Of a stretch of DNA of 64,000 nt, positions 32,863 through 42,505 are shown piece after piece (positions within the stretch are counted from its first letter, which is position 1; each line of letters opens with the position of its first letter). The DNA is taken from assembly GCF_001729485.1 (NCBI RefSeq), contig NZ_CP017157.1:930001-994000 (forward strand), given 5' to 3'. The notes beneath the pieces are model-generated. The model was given only the letters and a program-made list of their open reading frames with translations, had not been told where the DNA came from and did no database searches. The position numbers were made by a program, and so were the translations under genes. The stretch is from Streptomyces lydicus (GTDB lineage Bacteria > Actinomycetota > Actinomycetes > Streptomycetales > Streptomycetaceae).

Positions 32863-34005
32863 ATGCTCGACGAGTCACTCCTCGACACCCCTGACGCGCT
32901 GGCCGGGGCCGACCGCTTCGGCCTGCTGCGCGGCGTCGCCGAGTCCGGCGCCCGGGCCCGCACCGCCGCCCGCAGCGCCGCCGAATCCGGCATCCCGGAA
33001 CTGACCCCCGACGGACGGCCACGCGCCGTCCTCGTCGCCGGTCCCGGCCCGGCCGCCGCCGGAGTCGCCGACCTGCTGCGCGCCCTCAGCGGTGGCAGCT
33101 GCCCGGTCACCCTCATCCCGCCCACCGGCGTCGCCCCGCTGCCCGGCGCCCTGCGCTGGACCCTCCCCGGCTGGGCCGGCCCCCTCGACCTGCTGCTGCT
33201 CGCCGGCCCGGACGCCGCCGACCCCGGCCTCGCCGAACTGGTCGAGCAGGCATACCGCCGCGGCTGCGCGGTCGTCGCCGTCACCCCCGCCGGCGGACCG
33301 CTCTCCGACGCCGTCATCCAGGCCCGCGGCCTCGCCGTACCCCTGGCCACCACCGCCTACGACGCCGAGTTCGACGTCGAGGGCGCACCGCCCGCCGCCC
33401 CCGGCACCCTCTGGTCGATCCTGATCCCGCTGCTCTCCCTCACCGACCGGATCGGCCTGATCAGCGCCTCCCCGGACGACCTCGGCAAGCTCGCCGACCG
33501 CCTCGACCAGATCGCCGAGCGCTGCGGCCCCGCCATCCCCACGTACACCAACCCCGGCAAGGCCCTCGCCGCGCACCTCGCCGACGCGCTCCCGCTGATC
33601 TGGACCGAGGGCACCGTCGCCCCCGCCGTCGGCCGGCACTTCGCCACCGAGCTGGCCGGGCTCGCCGGCCGCCCCGCGCTCCCCGCCGAACTGCCCGAGG
33701 CGCTCACCACCCACCGCACCCTGCTCGCCGGCGCGCTGGCAGCCGACGCCGACCCGGACGACTTCTTCCGCGACCGCGTCGAACACCCCACCGCGAACCG
33801 ACTGCACGCCAGGGTGGTGCTGCTGCGCGACCAGGAACCCGGCCCGCTGTCCGCCACCCGCGCCGCCCGGGCGCTCGCCGAGGAGCGCGACACCCCGCTC
33901 AGCGAGCTGGAACCAGGCACCGGCAGCGACCTGGAGAAGGCCGCGGAACTTCTCGCCATCGCAGATTTCGGCGCCGTTTACCTGGCGCTCGCCGGCACCG
34001 AGTGA
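32863..34005 (+). CDS. SIS-domain protein (phosphoglucose/phosphomannose isomerase-like)
   Basis: 380 residues from the ATG at 32863, with GGAGG 12 nt upstream. The first half is a SIS fold (AVLVAGPGPAAAGVADLLRAL, then DLLLLAGPDAADPGLAELVEQA and GCAVVAVTPAGGPL). The second half has IPTYTNPGKALAAHLADALPLIW, the pattern of the bifunctional phosphoglucose/phosphomannose isomerase C-terminal region. Residues that catalyse isomerisation are not obvious, so it may be non-catalytic or regulatory. Its place between phosphomannomutase and manA links it to mannose-6-phosphate metabolism. Confidence 0.8.
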   Translation: MLDESLLDTPDALAGADRFGLLRGVAESGARARTAARSAAESGIPELTPDGRPRAVLVAGPGPAAAGVADLLRALSGGSCPVTLIPPTGVAPLPGALRWTLPGWAGPLDLLLLAGPDAADPGLAELVEQAYRRGCAVVAVTPAGGPLSDAVIQARGLAVPLATTAYDAEFDVEGAPPAAPGTLWSILIPLLSLTDRIGLISASPDDLGKLADRLDQIAERCGPAIPTYTNPGKALAAHLADALPLIWTEGTVAPAVGRHFATELAGLAGRPALPAELPEALTTHRTLLAGALAADADPDDFFRDRVEHPTANRLHARVVLLRDQEPGPLSATRAARALAEERDTPLSELEPGTGSDLEKAAELLAIADFGAVYLALAGTE

Positions 34006-34081
34006 TCTTTGAGGACCGGCCCGCCACCGCGGGCCCGCCACACCACTCCGCAGACCACGAAGAGCAGGAAGCAGCAGCCCC

Positions 34082-35299
34082 ATGGACCGCCTCGCCAATA
34101 CCGTGCGCCCCTACGCCTGGGGCTCCACCACCGCCCTCCCGGAACTCCTCGGCACCGCGCCGACCGGCGAACCGCAGGCGGAGATGTGGATGGGCGCCCA
34201 CCCCGGCGCCCCCTCCCGCATCGACCGCGGCGCCGGCCCGGTCTCTCTGGCCGAGGTGATCGACGCCGACCCCGAGGCCGAACTGGGCCCCGACGCGGTC
34301 CGCGCCTTCGGCCCCCGGCTGCCCTTCCTGTTCAAGGTCCTCGCCGCCGGCTCCCCGCTCTCCCTGCAGGTCCACCCCGACCTCAACCAGGCCAGGGACG
34401 GCTTCGCCGACGAGGAGCGGCGCGGCGTCCCGATCGACGCCGCCCACCGCAACTACAAGGACGCCAACCACAAGCCCGAGCTGATCGCCGCGCTCACCCC
34501 CTTCGACGGCCTGTGCGGCTTCCGCCACCCGGCGCAGACCGCCGACCTCCTGGAGGACCTCGGCATCGACGAGCTCACGCCGTACGTCGACATCCTGCGC
34601 GCCAGCCCCGAGGAGGCGGCTCTGCGCGAGGTGCTCACCGCGGTGCTCAGCGCCGACCACCACGTCATCGCCGGAACCGTCGAACGCGCCGCCGTCGCCG
34701 CCGAGCAACTCGCCGGCAAGGGAGGGCCGCACGCCGACGCCTACGCCGCCTACGCCGTCCTCGCCCACCACTTCCCCGGCGACCCCGGCGTGCTCGCCGC
34801 GATGCTGCTCAACCACGTCCAACTCCAGCCCGGCGAGGCGCTGTTCCTCGGCGCGGGCATCCCGCACGCCTACATCAGCGGCCTCGGCGTCGAGTTGATG
34901 GCGAACTCCGACAACGTGCTGCGCTCGGGCCTGACCCCCAAGCACGTCGACGTCCCCGAACTCCTGCGGGTGGTCCGCTTCGAGGCCGGCGACGCGGGCG
35001 TGCTGCGCCCCGAGGAGGTCGCCGGCGAGGAGGTCTACGAGACGCCCATCGACGAATTCCGGCTCTCCCGCTTCGTCCTGGCCGCCGCCGGCCGACCGCG
35101 CGCCCTGGTCTCCCGCACCCCGCAGATCCTGCTGTGCACCGCGGGCACGGTCCGGCTGCGCACCGGCGAGGAGGACCCGGAGGGCCCCGGGCAGACCGAG
35201 CTGACGCTGGCGCCGGGCGAGTCCGCGTTCGTCCGCGCCGGTGAACAGCTCACCCTTGAGGGAGAGGGCACCCTCTACCGCGCGACCGTCGTCGCCTGA
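34082..35299 (+). CDS. manA: Mannose-6-phosphate isomerase, class I
   Basis: 405 residues. It interconverts fructose-6-phosphate and mannose-6-phosphate, the entry step to GDP-mannose. LSLQVHPDLNQA carries the first zinc ligands (Q, H), HKPELIAALTPFDGLCGF the Glu ligand, and LGAGIPHAYISGLGVELMANSDNVLRSG the last His with the active-site Arg. MDRLANTVRPYAWGSTTALPE is the standard type I start. A weak AGGA site lies 13 nt before the ATG. It follows the SIS gene by 76 bp. Confidence 0.95.
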   Translation: MDRLANTVRPYAWGSTTALPELLGTAPTGEPQAEMWMGAHPGAPSRIDRGAGPVSLAEVIDADPEAELGPDAVRAFGPRLPFLFKVLAAGSPLSLQVHPDLNQARDGFADEERRGVPIDAAHRNYKDANHKPELIAALTPFDGLCGFRHPAQTADLLEDLGIDELTPYVDILRASPEEAALREVLTAVLSADHHVIAGTVERAAVAAEQLAGKGGPHADAYAAYAVLAHHFPGDPGVLAAMLLNHVQLQPGEALFLGAGIPHAYISGLGVELMANSDNVLRSGLTPKHVDVPELLRVVRFEAGDAGVLRPEEVAGEEVYETPIDEFRLSRFVLAAAGRPRALVSRTPQILLCTAGTVRLRTGEEDPEGPGQTELTLAPGESAFVRAGEQLTLEGEGTLYRATVVA

Positions 35300-35446
35300 C
35301 GCGCCGCCCGGCGGGCGGGCCGTCGTCCGTCCGTCAGGTGGCCTCCTGCCACCCGCCCCGTCCCGGGCTGCAACAATGACCGCCGCACGGCATTAAAGGG
35401 GCGGTAAAGCGGTCGGCCCCGTCGACGGAAGGGACACGCGGCACTC

Positions 35447-36403
35447 ATGAGCGCATCAGGCGGCACCAAGGCGATCGTTGCGGCGCTGGGCGCCAACCTG
35501 GCGATCGCCGCAGCGAAGTTCGTGGCCTTCGCCTTCAGCGGCTCGTCCTCGATGCTGGCCGAAGGCGTGCACTCCCTCGCGGACTCCGGCAACCAGGGGC
35601 TGCTGCTGCTCGGCGGCAAGAAGGCCAAGCGGGCGGCGACCGCCGAGCACCCCTTCGGCTACGGCCGCGAGCGCTACATCTACGGCTTCCTGGTCTCCAT
35701 CGTCCTGTTCACCATCGGCGGCGTCTTCGCGCTCTACGAGGGCTACGAGAAGATCCACGAACCGCACCCGCTGGACAACTGGGTCTGGCCGGTCGGCGTC
35801 CTGGTCTTCGCGATCATCGCCGAGGGCTTCTCCTTCCGCACCGCCATCAAGGAGTCCAACGAGCTGCGCGGCCAGCAGACCTGGACGCAGTTCGTCCGCC
35901 GCGCCAAGGCCCCCGAGCTGCCGGTCGTGCTGCTGGAGGACTTCGGCGCGCTGATCGGTCTGGTGCTCGCGCTGGGCGGCGTCGGCCTCACCCTCGCCAC
36001 CGGCGACGGCGTCTGGGACGGCATCGGCACCATGTGCATCGGCGCGCTGCTGGTGGTGATCGCCCTGGTCCTGGCCGCCGAGACCAAGTCGCTGCTGCTG
36101 GGCGAGGCGGCCGGCCCCGAGCAGGTCGCCGCGATCCGCGAGGCGGCCGTCGACGGCGAGGTCGTCACCCGCGTCATCCACATGCGCACCCTCCACCTCG
36201 GCCCCGAGGAACTGCTGGTCGCCGCCAAGGTCGCGGTCCGGCACGACGACACCGCCGCCCGGGTCGCCGAGGCCATCGACGCCGCCGAGGTCCGGATCCG
36301 CGCGGCCGTGCCGATCGCCCGGGTCATCTACCTGGAGCCGGACATCTATGACGAGGCCACCGCCGCCGCGGGCGACCCGTCGAAGGAGCCCGGCGGGCAC
36401 TGA
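35447..36403 (+). CDS. Cation diffusion facilitator (cation efflux) family transporter
   Basis: 318 residues with about six membrane helices. The N-terminal helices contain AAKFVAFAFSGSSSMLAEGVHSLADSGNQG, whose HSLAD is the H-x-x-x-D metal site of the CDF family. FGYGRERYIYGF follows, and a later helix (LLEDFGALIGLVLALGG) carries the second ED site. A C-terminal cytoplasmic domain (VVTRVIHMRTLHLGPEELLVAAKV) is the metallochaperone-like fold. The HxxxD plus EDxxA form points to zinc or a related divalent metal. A strong hairpin follows. Confidence 0.92.
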   Translation: MSASGGTKAIVAALGANLAIAAAKFVAFAFSGSSSMLAEGVHSLADSGNQGLLLLGGKKAKRAATAEHPFGYGRERYIYGFLVSIVLFTIGGVFALYEGYEKIHEPHPLDNWVWPVGVLVFAIIAEGFSFRTAIKESNELRGQQTWTQFVRRAKAPELPVVLLEDFGALIGLVLALGGVGLTLATGDGVWDGIGTMCIGALLVVIALVLAAETKSLLLGEAAGPEQVAAIREAAVDGEVVTRVIHMRTLHLGPEELLVAAKVAVRHDDTAARVAEAIDAAEVRIRAAVPIARVIYLEPDIYDEATAAAGDPSKEPGGH

Positions 36404-36444
36404 TCCCGGCGGCCCCTCCGCCCGCCCGCGGAACCGCAAGACGG

Positions 36445-36481
36445 CGAGGCCCCCGCACCCGGCTCGGGTGCGGGGGCCTCG
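36445..36481. terminator. Bidirectional intrinsic terminator
   Basis: A perfect 16-bp GC-rich stem (36445-36460 with 36466-36481) with a 5-nt loop, between the convergent efflux and PTS genes. Confidence 0.8.
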
Positions 36482-36538
36482 TGCTGCCGGCACCCGGGGC
36501 AGGCCCGGGGGCCTCGTACCGCCCGCCGGCCAGCGCGG

Positions 36539-38848
36539 CTAACGGATCTCCGTCAGCGCCGCCAGGATCTCCGCGGTGCCGTCGGCCCCCTGGAGCCGGG
36601 CCCGGAAGCCGGCGTCCATCAGCTTCCGCGACAGCAGCGCCAGGATGCGCAGGTGCTCGTCACCGGCCGCCGCCTCCGGCACAGCGATCATGAAGACCAG
36701 CCGGGCCTTCGTCCCGTCCGGCGAACCCCACTCGACGCCCTCCGCCGACCGCGCGAAGCACACGACCGGAGCGGTCACCGCATCCGTCTTGGCGTGCGGG
36801 ACGGCGATCTCCTCGCCGAGCCCGGTGGTGCCCTGCGCCTCCCGCGCCAGCGCCACCCGGACCAGCTCGGCGACGTCCGTCACCCGGCCGGTCCCGGCGG
36901 CCAGTTCGGCCATCTCACGGATCGCCGCCTCCTTGTCGCCGGCGAGCAGCCGCGTCCGGACGGTCCGCGCGGTGAGGTAGCCGGAGAGGACCTCGGGGGA
37001 GGGGGCGGGGGTGCTTACGGGGTGCCCGTCGGCGGGGACGCGGCCACCCTCAGCGCCGGGCCGGTGGCCCTCGTCGCCACCCTCGTCACCGTCTCCCGTG
37101 CCGGCGTCCCGGCCCCCGCCCCCGGGCGCGCGCCGCTCGCCGCCCTCGTCACCGCCGTCGGCCGTCGGGTCGCCGTCGGCTGTCGGGTCCTCGTCACCGC
37201 CGTCGGCCGTCGCCACCGAGCCGGGCACGGAACCCCGCGAGGCCACGGAAGCGGCTTCCGTACGCGCCGCCGCCGCAGCCGTACCGGACGGGCCCCCGGC
37301 CCCGGCGCCGACCGCGACCGCCGCCACCGCAGGCGCCGGCGCGGTTACGTCACCCGCCGACCCGCTCTTCCTTCCCTTCCCGCGCTCCGAGAGGTCCACC
37401 AGCGCCACCGTCGCCAGCGCGGTCACCACCGCCCCGACGACCACCGCGAGGAAGAACACCGGCACCCCGCCGACCGCGCCGAGCACCGCCACGATCGGCC
37501 CGCCGTGCGGCACCGCGTCCGTCACCCCGGCCGTCCCCGCGAGCGCACCGGCCACCGCACCACCCAGCATGTTCGCCGGAATGACCTGCGCGGGCCGCGC
37601 CGCGGCGAACGGGATCGCGCCCTCGGAGATCCCGAAGAGCCCCATGAACAGCGCCGCCATGCCCGTCTCGCGCTCCTGCTCGGAGTACAGGCGCCTGCGG
37701 AGCAGCGTGGCCAGCCCCTGCCCCAGCGGCATGACCGGGATCGCCGCCGCGCACATCCCCATCACCGTCTGATTGCCGGACGCGATCAGCCCCGCCCCGA
37801 ACAGGAACGCCGTCTTGTTGACCGGCCCGCCCATGTCGAAGGCGATCATCAGCCCGAGGATCGCGCCGAGAAGCACCGCGCTCGACCCGGTCATCCCACC
37901 GAGCCACCCGGTGAGATGGGTGAACACCCAGGAGACCGGCCGGCCGATGACGTAGATGAAGAACAGTCCGAGCGCCGTCGTCGCCACGATCGGGATCACG
38001 ATGATCGGCATGATCGGCTGGACGAACCGGGGGACCCTGACCTTCTTGATCCACAACACCAGATAGCCGGCCAGGAAGCCGGTGACGATCGCCCCGATGA
38101 AGCCCGCGCCCGCCTTGGAGCCGTAGAGCGCGCCGGTGTTGGCGATCCACCCGCCGATCATGCCCGGCACCAGCGCCGGCCGGTCGCCGATCGCGTACGC
38201 GAGGTAGCCGGACAGCACCGGCACCATCAGCGTGAAGCCGATGACACCGATGTCGTTGACGTGCTTCCAGAACGACCCGTCCGGGATGACCAGACCGCCG
38301 TCCGCCTGCGGGTGCCCGCCCAGCGCCAGCGATATCGCGATCAGCAGCCCGCCGACCACCACGAACGGGATCATGTAGCTGACCCCGTTCATCAGCGCCT
38401 TGTAACCGACGCTGCGCTCCTTGCCGCTCCCGCTGCCGGCGGACGCGGCGGCCCCGGCGGCCGTACCGGCCCCGCCGTCCTGCCCGCCGTACACCGGCGC
38501 GCTCCGCACCCGCTCGATCAGCTCCCCGGGGTGGCGGATGCCCTCGGCGACCCCGACGGCGAGCACCCGCTTGCCGACGAACCGGCTCCGGTCGACGTCC
38601 TTGTCCGCGGCGATGATCACGCCGTCGGCCTCTCTGACATCGTTGTCAGACAGTACGTTCTCAGCCCCGATGGAGCCCTGCGTCTCCACCTTGATCTCAT
38701 GGCCGAGCGCCTCGGCGGCCTGCGTGAGCTTCTCCGCGGCCATGTACGTATGGGCGATCCCGGTCGGACAGGCGGTCACTGCGAGCAGCTTCAGCCCCTG
38801 CCCGTCCTTCCCCCCGTCCGTGGGGGAAGCAGCCGGACTGGTGGTCAC
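36539..38848 (-). CDS. Fructose-family PTS permease with B-C-A domain order
   Basis: 769 residues from a GTG at 38848 with GAGGAG 6 nt upstream. EIIB (about 19-115) has LLAVTACPTGIAHTYMAAE, whose Cys27 is phosphorylated. EIIC (about 145-490) is the membrane channel (VSYMIPFVVVGGLLIAISL and NTGALYGSKAGAG). A 130-residue linker rich in Ala, Gly and Asp with DPTADG repeats follows. EIIA (about 625-768) has LGEEIAVPHAKTD with the active-site His. The enzyme takes up and phosphorylates fructose or a related sugar. Streptomyces FruA is A-B-C, so the EIIA at the C-terminus is a different layout. Fructose-6-phosphate or mannose-6-phosphate from it could feed the adjacent manA. Confidence 0.9.
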   Translation of the reverse strand: MTTSPAASPTDGGKDGQGLKLLAVTACPTGIAHTYMAAEKLTQAAEALGHEIKVETQGSIGAENVLSDNDVREADGVIIAADKDVDRSRFVGKRVLAVGVAEGIRHPGELIERVRSAPVYGGQDGGAGTAAGAAASAGSGSGKERSVGYKALMNGVSYMIPFVVVGGLLIAISLALGGHPQADGGLVIPDGSFWKHVNDIGVIGFTLMVPVLSGYLAYAIGDRPALVPGMIGGWIANTGALYGSKAGAGFIGAIVTGFLAGYLVLWIKKVRVPRFVQPIMPIIVIPIVATTALGLFFIYVIGRPVSWVFTHLTGWLGGMTGSSAVLLGAILGLMIAFDMGGPVNKTAFLFGAGLIASGNQTVMGMCAAAIPVMPLGQGLATLLRRRLYSEQERETGMAALFMGLFGISEGAIPFAAARPAQVIPANMLGGAVAGALAGTAGVTDAVPHGGPIVAVLGAVGGVPVFFLAVVVGAVVTALATVALVDLSERGKGRKSGSAGDVTAPAPAVAAVAVGAGAGGPSGTAAAAARTEAASVASRGSVPGSVATADGGDEDPTADGDPTADGGDEGGERRAPGGGGRDAGTGDGDEGGDEGHRPGAEGGRVPADGHPVSTPAPSPEVLSGYLTARTVRTRLLAGDKEAAIREMAELAAGTGRVTDVAELVRVALAREAQGTTGLGEEIAVPHAKTDAVTAPVVCFARSAEGVEWGSPDGTKARLVFMIAVPEAAAGDEHLRILALLSRKLMDAGFRARLQGADGTAEILAALTEIR

Positions 38849-39392
38849 GTGGTTCTCCTCTTGGCTGTGCGCGCCGGCCGTACGGAAACCCGCGCGCACC
38901 CCGCCCCACCACGCCCCGAGGGGACACGGCCCGGCCGGTCACGTGGCCCACCTCACGCACCAGCGCGCGGTCGTACGGACATGCCGGCGTAGCCGCGCTC
39001 CAGGCATCCTGCACGACGACCCGGCCTGCGCAAACCCCCCAGGTCGAAGCCGCGCGACGGCCCCCGCCCCGGCCGGCCCGCGGTCCGCCGCCGGGCCCGC
39101 CACCGCACCCCGGCCTGGCCGGGACCACACGGGAACGGCCCCTCCGGGCTGGGGTTCACTGGGCCGATCGGTGTAGATTCGTGACCAGTGCCAGACGTCG
39201 CTGCTGATGGCGGTCGGGCGGCCCGCACCGCGGACCGGCCGAGGGAGAGAGGGCCTCCGACGGACTGCGCTGCGGCCAGGGGAGAGGTGTGTCCGCATCC
39301 GCGTACGCTCCTCGGCCGGCAATCGCCGGTGCGCCCCAGCCCGCGCCGCAGACAGCCAGCCCATCCACCTCGACGCTCGAGGAGCAGCCCGC
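38849..39392. other. Divergent regulatory region between the PTS gene and ahcY
   Basis: 544 bp without a gene. TAGATT at 39174-39179 is a plausible -10 for ahcY, giving a leader of about 200 nt. A short PTS promoter should lie near the left side, but I could not place it. The ahcY leader has GC-rich inverted segments but no recognisable SAH-riboswitch core. Confidence 0.4.
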
Positions 39393-40850
39393 ATGACGAC
39401 AGCAGCCACCGGCCAGGACTTCAAGGTCGCCGACCTTTCCCTCGCCGCCTTCGGCCGCAAGGAGATCACCCTCGCCGAGCACGAGATGCCCGGCCTGATG
39501 GCGATCCGCAAGGAGTACGCCGCCGCCCAGCCGCTGGCCGGCGCCCGGGTCACCGGCTCCCTGCACATGACCGTGCAGACCGCCGTCCTGATCGAGACCC
39601 TCGTCGCCCTGGGCGCCGAGGTCCGCTGGGCCTCCTGCAACATCTTCTCCACCCAGGACCACGCCGCGGCCGCCATCGCCGTCGGCCCCAACGGCACCCC
39701 GGACAACCCCCAGGGCGTCCCGGTCTTCGCCTGGAAGGGCGAGACCCTCGACGAGTACTGGTGGTGCACGGAGCAGGCGCTGACCTGGCCGAACTCGCCC
39801 ACCGGCGGCCCGAACATGATCCTCGACGACGGTGGCGACGCCACCCTCCTCGTCCACAAGGGCGTCGAGTACGAGAAGGCCGGCAAGGTCCCCGCGATCG
39901 AGACCGCCGAGAGCGACGAGCACCGCTCCATCCTGGAGCTGCTCACCCGCACCCTCGGCGAGTCGCCCCAGAAGTGGACGAACCTCGCCTCCGAGATCCG
40001 CGGCGTCACCGAGGAGACCACCACCGGCGTCCACCGCCTGTACGAGATGCAGCGGGACGGCGACCTCCTCTTCCCGGCGATCAACGTGAACGACGCCGTC
40101 ACCAAGTCGAAGTTCGACAACAAGTACGGCTGCCGCCACTCGCTCATCGACGGCATCAACCGCGCCACCGACGTCCTCATCGGCGGCAAGACCGCCGTGG
40201 TCTGCGGCTACGGCGACGTCGGCAAGGGCTGCGCGGAGTCGCTCCGTGGCCAGGGCGCCCGCGTCATCATCACCGAGATCGACCCGATCTGCGCCCTCCA
40301 GGCGGCGATGGACGGCTACCAGGTCACCACCCTCGAAGACGTCGTCGAGACCGCCGACATCTTCATCACCACCACCGGCAACAAGGACATCATCCTGGCC
40401 TCCGACATGGCCCGGATGAAGCACCAGGCGATCGTCGGCAACATCGGTCACTTCGACAACGAGATCGACATGGCCGGCCTGGCCAAGCTCCCCGGCATCG
40501 TCAAGGACGAGGTCAAGCCCCAGGTCCACACCTGGACCCACCCGGACGGCAAGGTCCTGATCGTCCTGTCCGAGGGCCGCCTCCTCAACCTGGGCAACGC
40601 CACCGGCCACCCCAGCTTCGTGATGTCCAACTCCTTCGCGGACCAGACCCTGGCCCAGATCGAGCTGTTCACCAAGCCGGAGGAGTACCCGACCGACGTC
40701 TACGTGCTCCCCAAGCACCTCGACGAGAAGGTCGCCCGCCTCCACCTCGACGCCCTCGGCGTCAAGCTCACCGAGCTCCGTCCGGAGCAGGCCGCCTACA
40801 TCGGCGTCCAGGTCGAGGGCCCCTTCAAGCCCGACCACTACCGCTACTGA
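39393..40850 (+). CDS. ahcY: S-adenosyl-L-homocysteine hydrolase
   Basis: 485 residues from the ATG at 39393, with GAGGAG 8 nt upstream. It splits SAH into homocysteine and adenosine and keeps methylation running. [16 protein letters not shown] carries the substrate-site Asp/His, [13 protein letters not shown] and the [12 protein letters not shown] loop bind substrate and NAD, and [11 protein letters not shown] follows. The C-terminal DHYRY is the cofactor-binding tail. The sequence includes the 40-residue insertion of bacterial SAHases. A terminator hairpin follows 70 bp downstream. Confidence 0.97.
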   Translation: MTTAATGQDFKVADLSLAAFGRKEITLAEHEMPGLMAIRKEYAAAQPLAGARVTGSLHMTVQTAVLIETLVALGAEVRWASCNIFSTQDHAAAAIAVGPNGTPDNPQGVPVFAWKGETLDEYWWCTEQALTWPNSPTGGPNMILDDGGDATLLVHKGVEYEKAGKVPAIETAESDEHRSILELLTRTLGESPQKWTNLASEIRGVTEETTTGVHRLYEMQRDGDLLFPAINVNDAVTKSKFDNKYGCRHSLIDGINRATDVLIGGKTAVVCGYGDVGKGCAESLRGQGARVIITEIDPICALQAAMDGYQVTTLEDVVETADIFITTTGNKDIILASDMARMKHQAIVGNIGHFDNEIDMAGLAKLPGIVKDEVKPQVHTWTHPDGKVLIVLSEGRLLNLGNATGHPSFVMSNSFADQTLAQIELFTKPEEYPTDVYVLPKHLDEKVARLHLDALGVKLTELRPEQAAYIGVQVEGPFKPDHYRY

Positions 40851-40919
40851 GCCGGGCGGCGCCCCAGGGCTGACCGGCACCACCGGCCCGCCACGGCGCA
40901 CCCACCACAGCCGGTAACC

Positions 40920-40951
40920 CCAGGCCCTCGCCCCACACGGCGAGGGCCTGG
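40920..40951 (+). terminator. Intrinsic terminator after ahcY
   Basis: Perfect 11-bp stem (40920-40930 with 40941-40951), extendable by two more pairs into the loop. Confidence 0.75.
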
Positions 40952-41063
40952 CCCGTAACCGCCCCACGACCTCCACCCCCGCCCGGGCCCCACCCGGGCC
41001 CCCGCACCCGGCACCACCCACCGGCCGCCGCACCGGCCGGCCGCCGCACAAAGGACAGCCCCC

Positions 41064-41678
41064 ATGCCCCGCGGCCACTACTCCCTCCACGACCCGCACG
41101 ACCACACCCCCCTCGGCGAAGAGCACTTCCACTGCGCCACCGGCCCCTCCGGCTGGCGCTACGTCTCCCAGATCGTCAACCCCGCCGGCGACCACACCGG
41201 CTCCGTCGACCTCACCCTCGACGAACTCGGCCGTCCCATCCGCCTGGAACTCCACGCCTCCGCCTGGCAGGTCCGCGGCGCCGCCCTGGACGGCGTCACC
41301 TGGGTACGCACCGACCCCACCGGCGAACACGCCACCGAAGGCAACGCCGCCGCCCACGCCTTCACCGGCGCATCCCCCGCCTTCCTCATCGCCACCGCCC
41401 GCCTGCTGCGCCCCACCCTGGGCGCCGGCGCCGTCCGCACCCGCCTCGTCGCCCTCACACCCCCCGTCCTCGCCCCCCGCACCCTCGACCAGTCCTGGGC
41501 CCTGCTCAACAGCACACCACACGCCACTGACAACGCCCCGCTCATCGCCGACGAGTACCAGGTCAACGACCTGCAAACCGGCGAACAGCACACCGTCCAC
41601 CTCACCGGCGACGTAGTCCTCTCCGCCCCCGGCATAGAACTCGAATCCCTCGACTCCCCACCCTCGACCTTCCCCTGA
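41064..41678 (+). CDS. Conserved protein of unknown function
   Basis: 204 residues from the ATG at 41064, with AAGGA 9 nt upstream. I do not recognise the family. The sequence starts MPRGHYSLHDPHDHTPLGEE, has no signal peptide or membrane helix, and reads as mostly beta strands (GWRYVSQIV, SVDLTLDELGRPIRLELH, VRGAALDGVTWVR). This gives a lipid- or ligand-binding barrel-like look. Codon use is normal for the host, so it is likely a real gene. It follows ahcY after a terminator, so it is probably transcribed on its own. Confidence 0.7.
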   Translation: MPRGHYSLHDPHDHTPLGEEHFHCATGPSGWRYVSQIVNPAGDHTGSVDLTLDELGRPIRLELHASAWQVRGAALDGVTWVRTDPTGEHATEGNAAAHAFTGASPAFLIATARLLRPTLGAGAVRTRLVALTPPVLAPRTLDQSWALLNSTPHATDNAPLIADEYQVNDLQTGEQHTVHLTGDVVLSAPGIELESLDSPPSTFP

Positions 41679-42505
41679 CCCACCCCCCACCCGAGTGACC
41701 CGCCCCCCACCCGAGCGGGCCGCCACGCCCCCCCCGCGAAGCCACCGGAGCCACCCCCTCCAAGGCGCCGGGACTCCCACACCCCAACGCAGCCCCGGGC
41801 CGGTCACCGCTGCCGGCACCCGAGCGGTCACAACGGCCCGCAATCAGCCGGACGCCAGGCCCCCGAAGCGGCCGAATGCCCCCGCGCCCCAAGCCCTGCC
41901 CCACCCGCCACCCGACCGGCCGCACCGCTCGCCCGGACCACCCGGACCCCACCCCTCCACTGGTGCCGAAGCTCCCCCCACGGCAGCCCCGGGCCGGTCA
42001 GCCCGCCGGCGCCGGCGCCACCGCCCGGACCGCCCCCGCTCGCAGCCCCTCGGACCGGCCAGGACCCACCCCTCCGCTGGTGCCGAAAACTCCCGCGCCG
42101 CACGCCCCAAAGCGGCGAAAGCCGACCCCTCACTCACCCACCCACCGCTGCGCCCCACGACCAGGCTCCCCGCCCGCCCCGCACCCCCCAGCGACAGACG
42201 GTGTTGAGCCCGCGCGTACCAACGGCCCCACCGGCCCGACGCCACGAATTCCCGCAGGCCCCCCACCGCCCCGGTGTCACGAACTCCCCGCCCCACGTCC
42301 CGCGTCTCACCGGAGCAGCCCCGAGCCCAGCCGGCAGACGAGCAGGCAAGCAGGCCGGCAGGGGGGCAGCAAGCTGCAATCTGCGGCGGGGGTGGGTGCC
42401 CGGCCCCCGACCGTCACCCCACCCAGGAACGGACACCTGCCGCTCCCTCCCTAAGGGCCGCCCCCACACCACGCCCACACCCCACGCCCGCCCCGGCCAT
42501 CCGCC
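41679..42505. other. GC-rich, C-biased region without a clear gene
   Basis: About 830 bp with strongly C-rich plus strand. Reading frames exist on both strands but show low-complexity Pro/Arg/Thr or Gly/Arg/Trp composition and no recognisable domain or ribosome site. The region contains imperfect repeats described separately. It separates the unknown protein from the RDD gene and looks like decayed or repeat-derived sequence. Confidence 0.5.
41791..42094. repeat. Imperfect dispersed repeats
   Basis: AGCCCCGGGCCGGTCA occurs exactly at 41791-41806 and 41985-42000. A second pair of about 33 bp at 41944-41976 and 42062-42094 shares CCACCCCTCC and CTGGTGCCGAA with few differences. Related CGAA-TCCC segments recur at about 42244 and 42279. 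Confidence 0.55.

Noticed and set aside
39180..39392. SAH riboswitch upstream of ahcY
   Set aside because: A GCGCTGC...GCCAGG order resembles part of the aptamer, but the second conserved arm (AACGGCGCTC-like) is missing and the helices do not close by eye.
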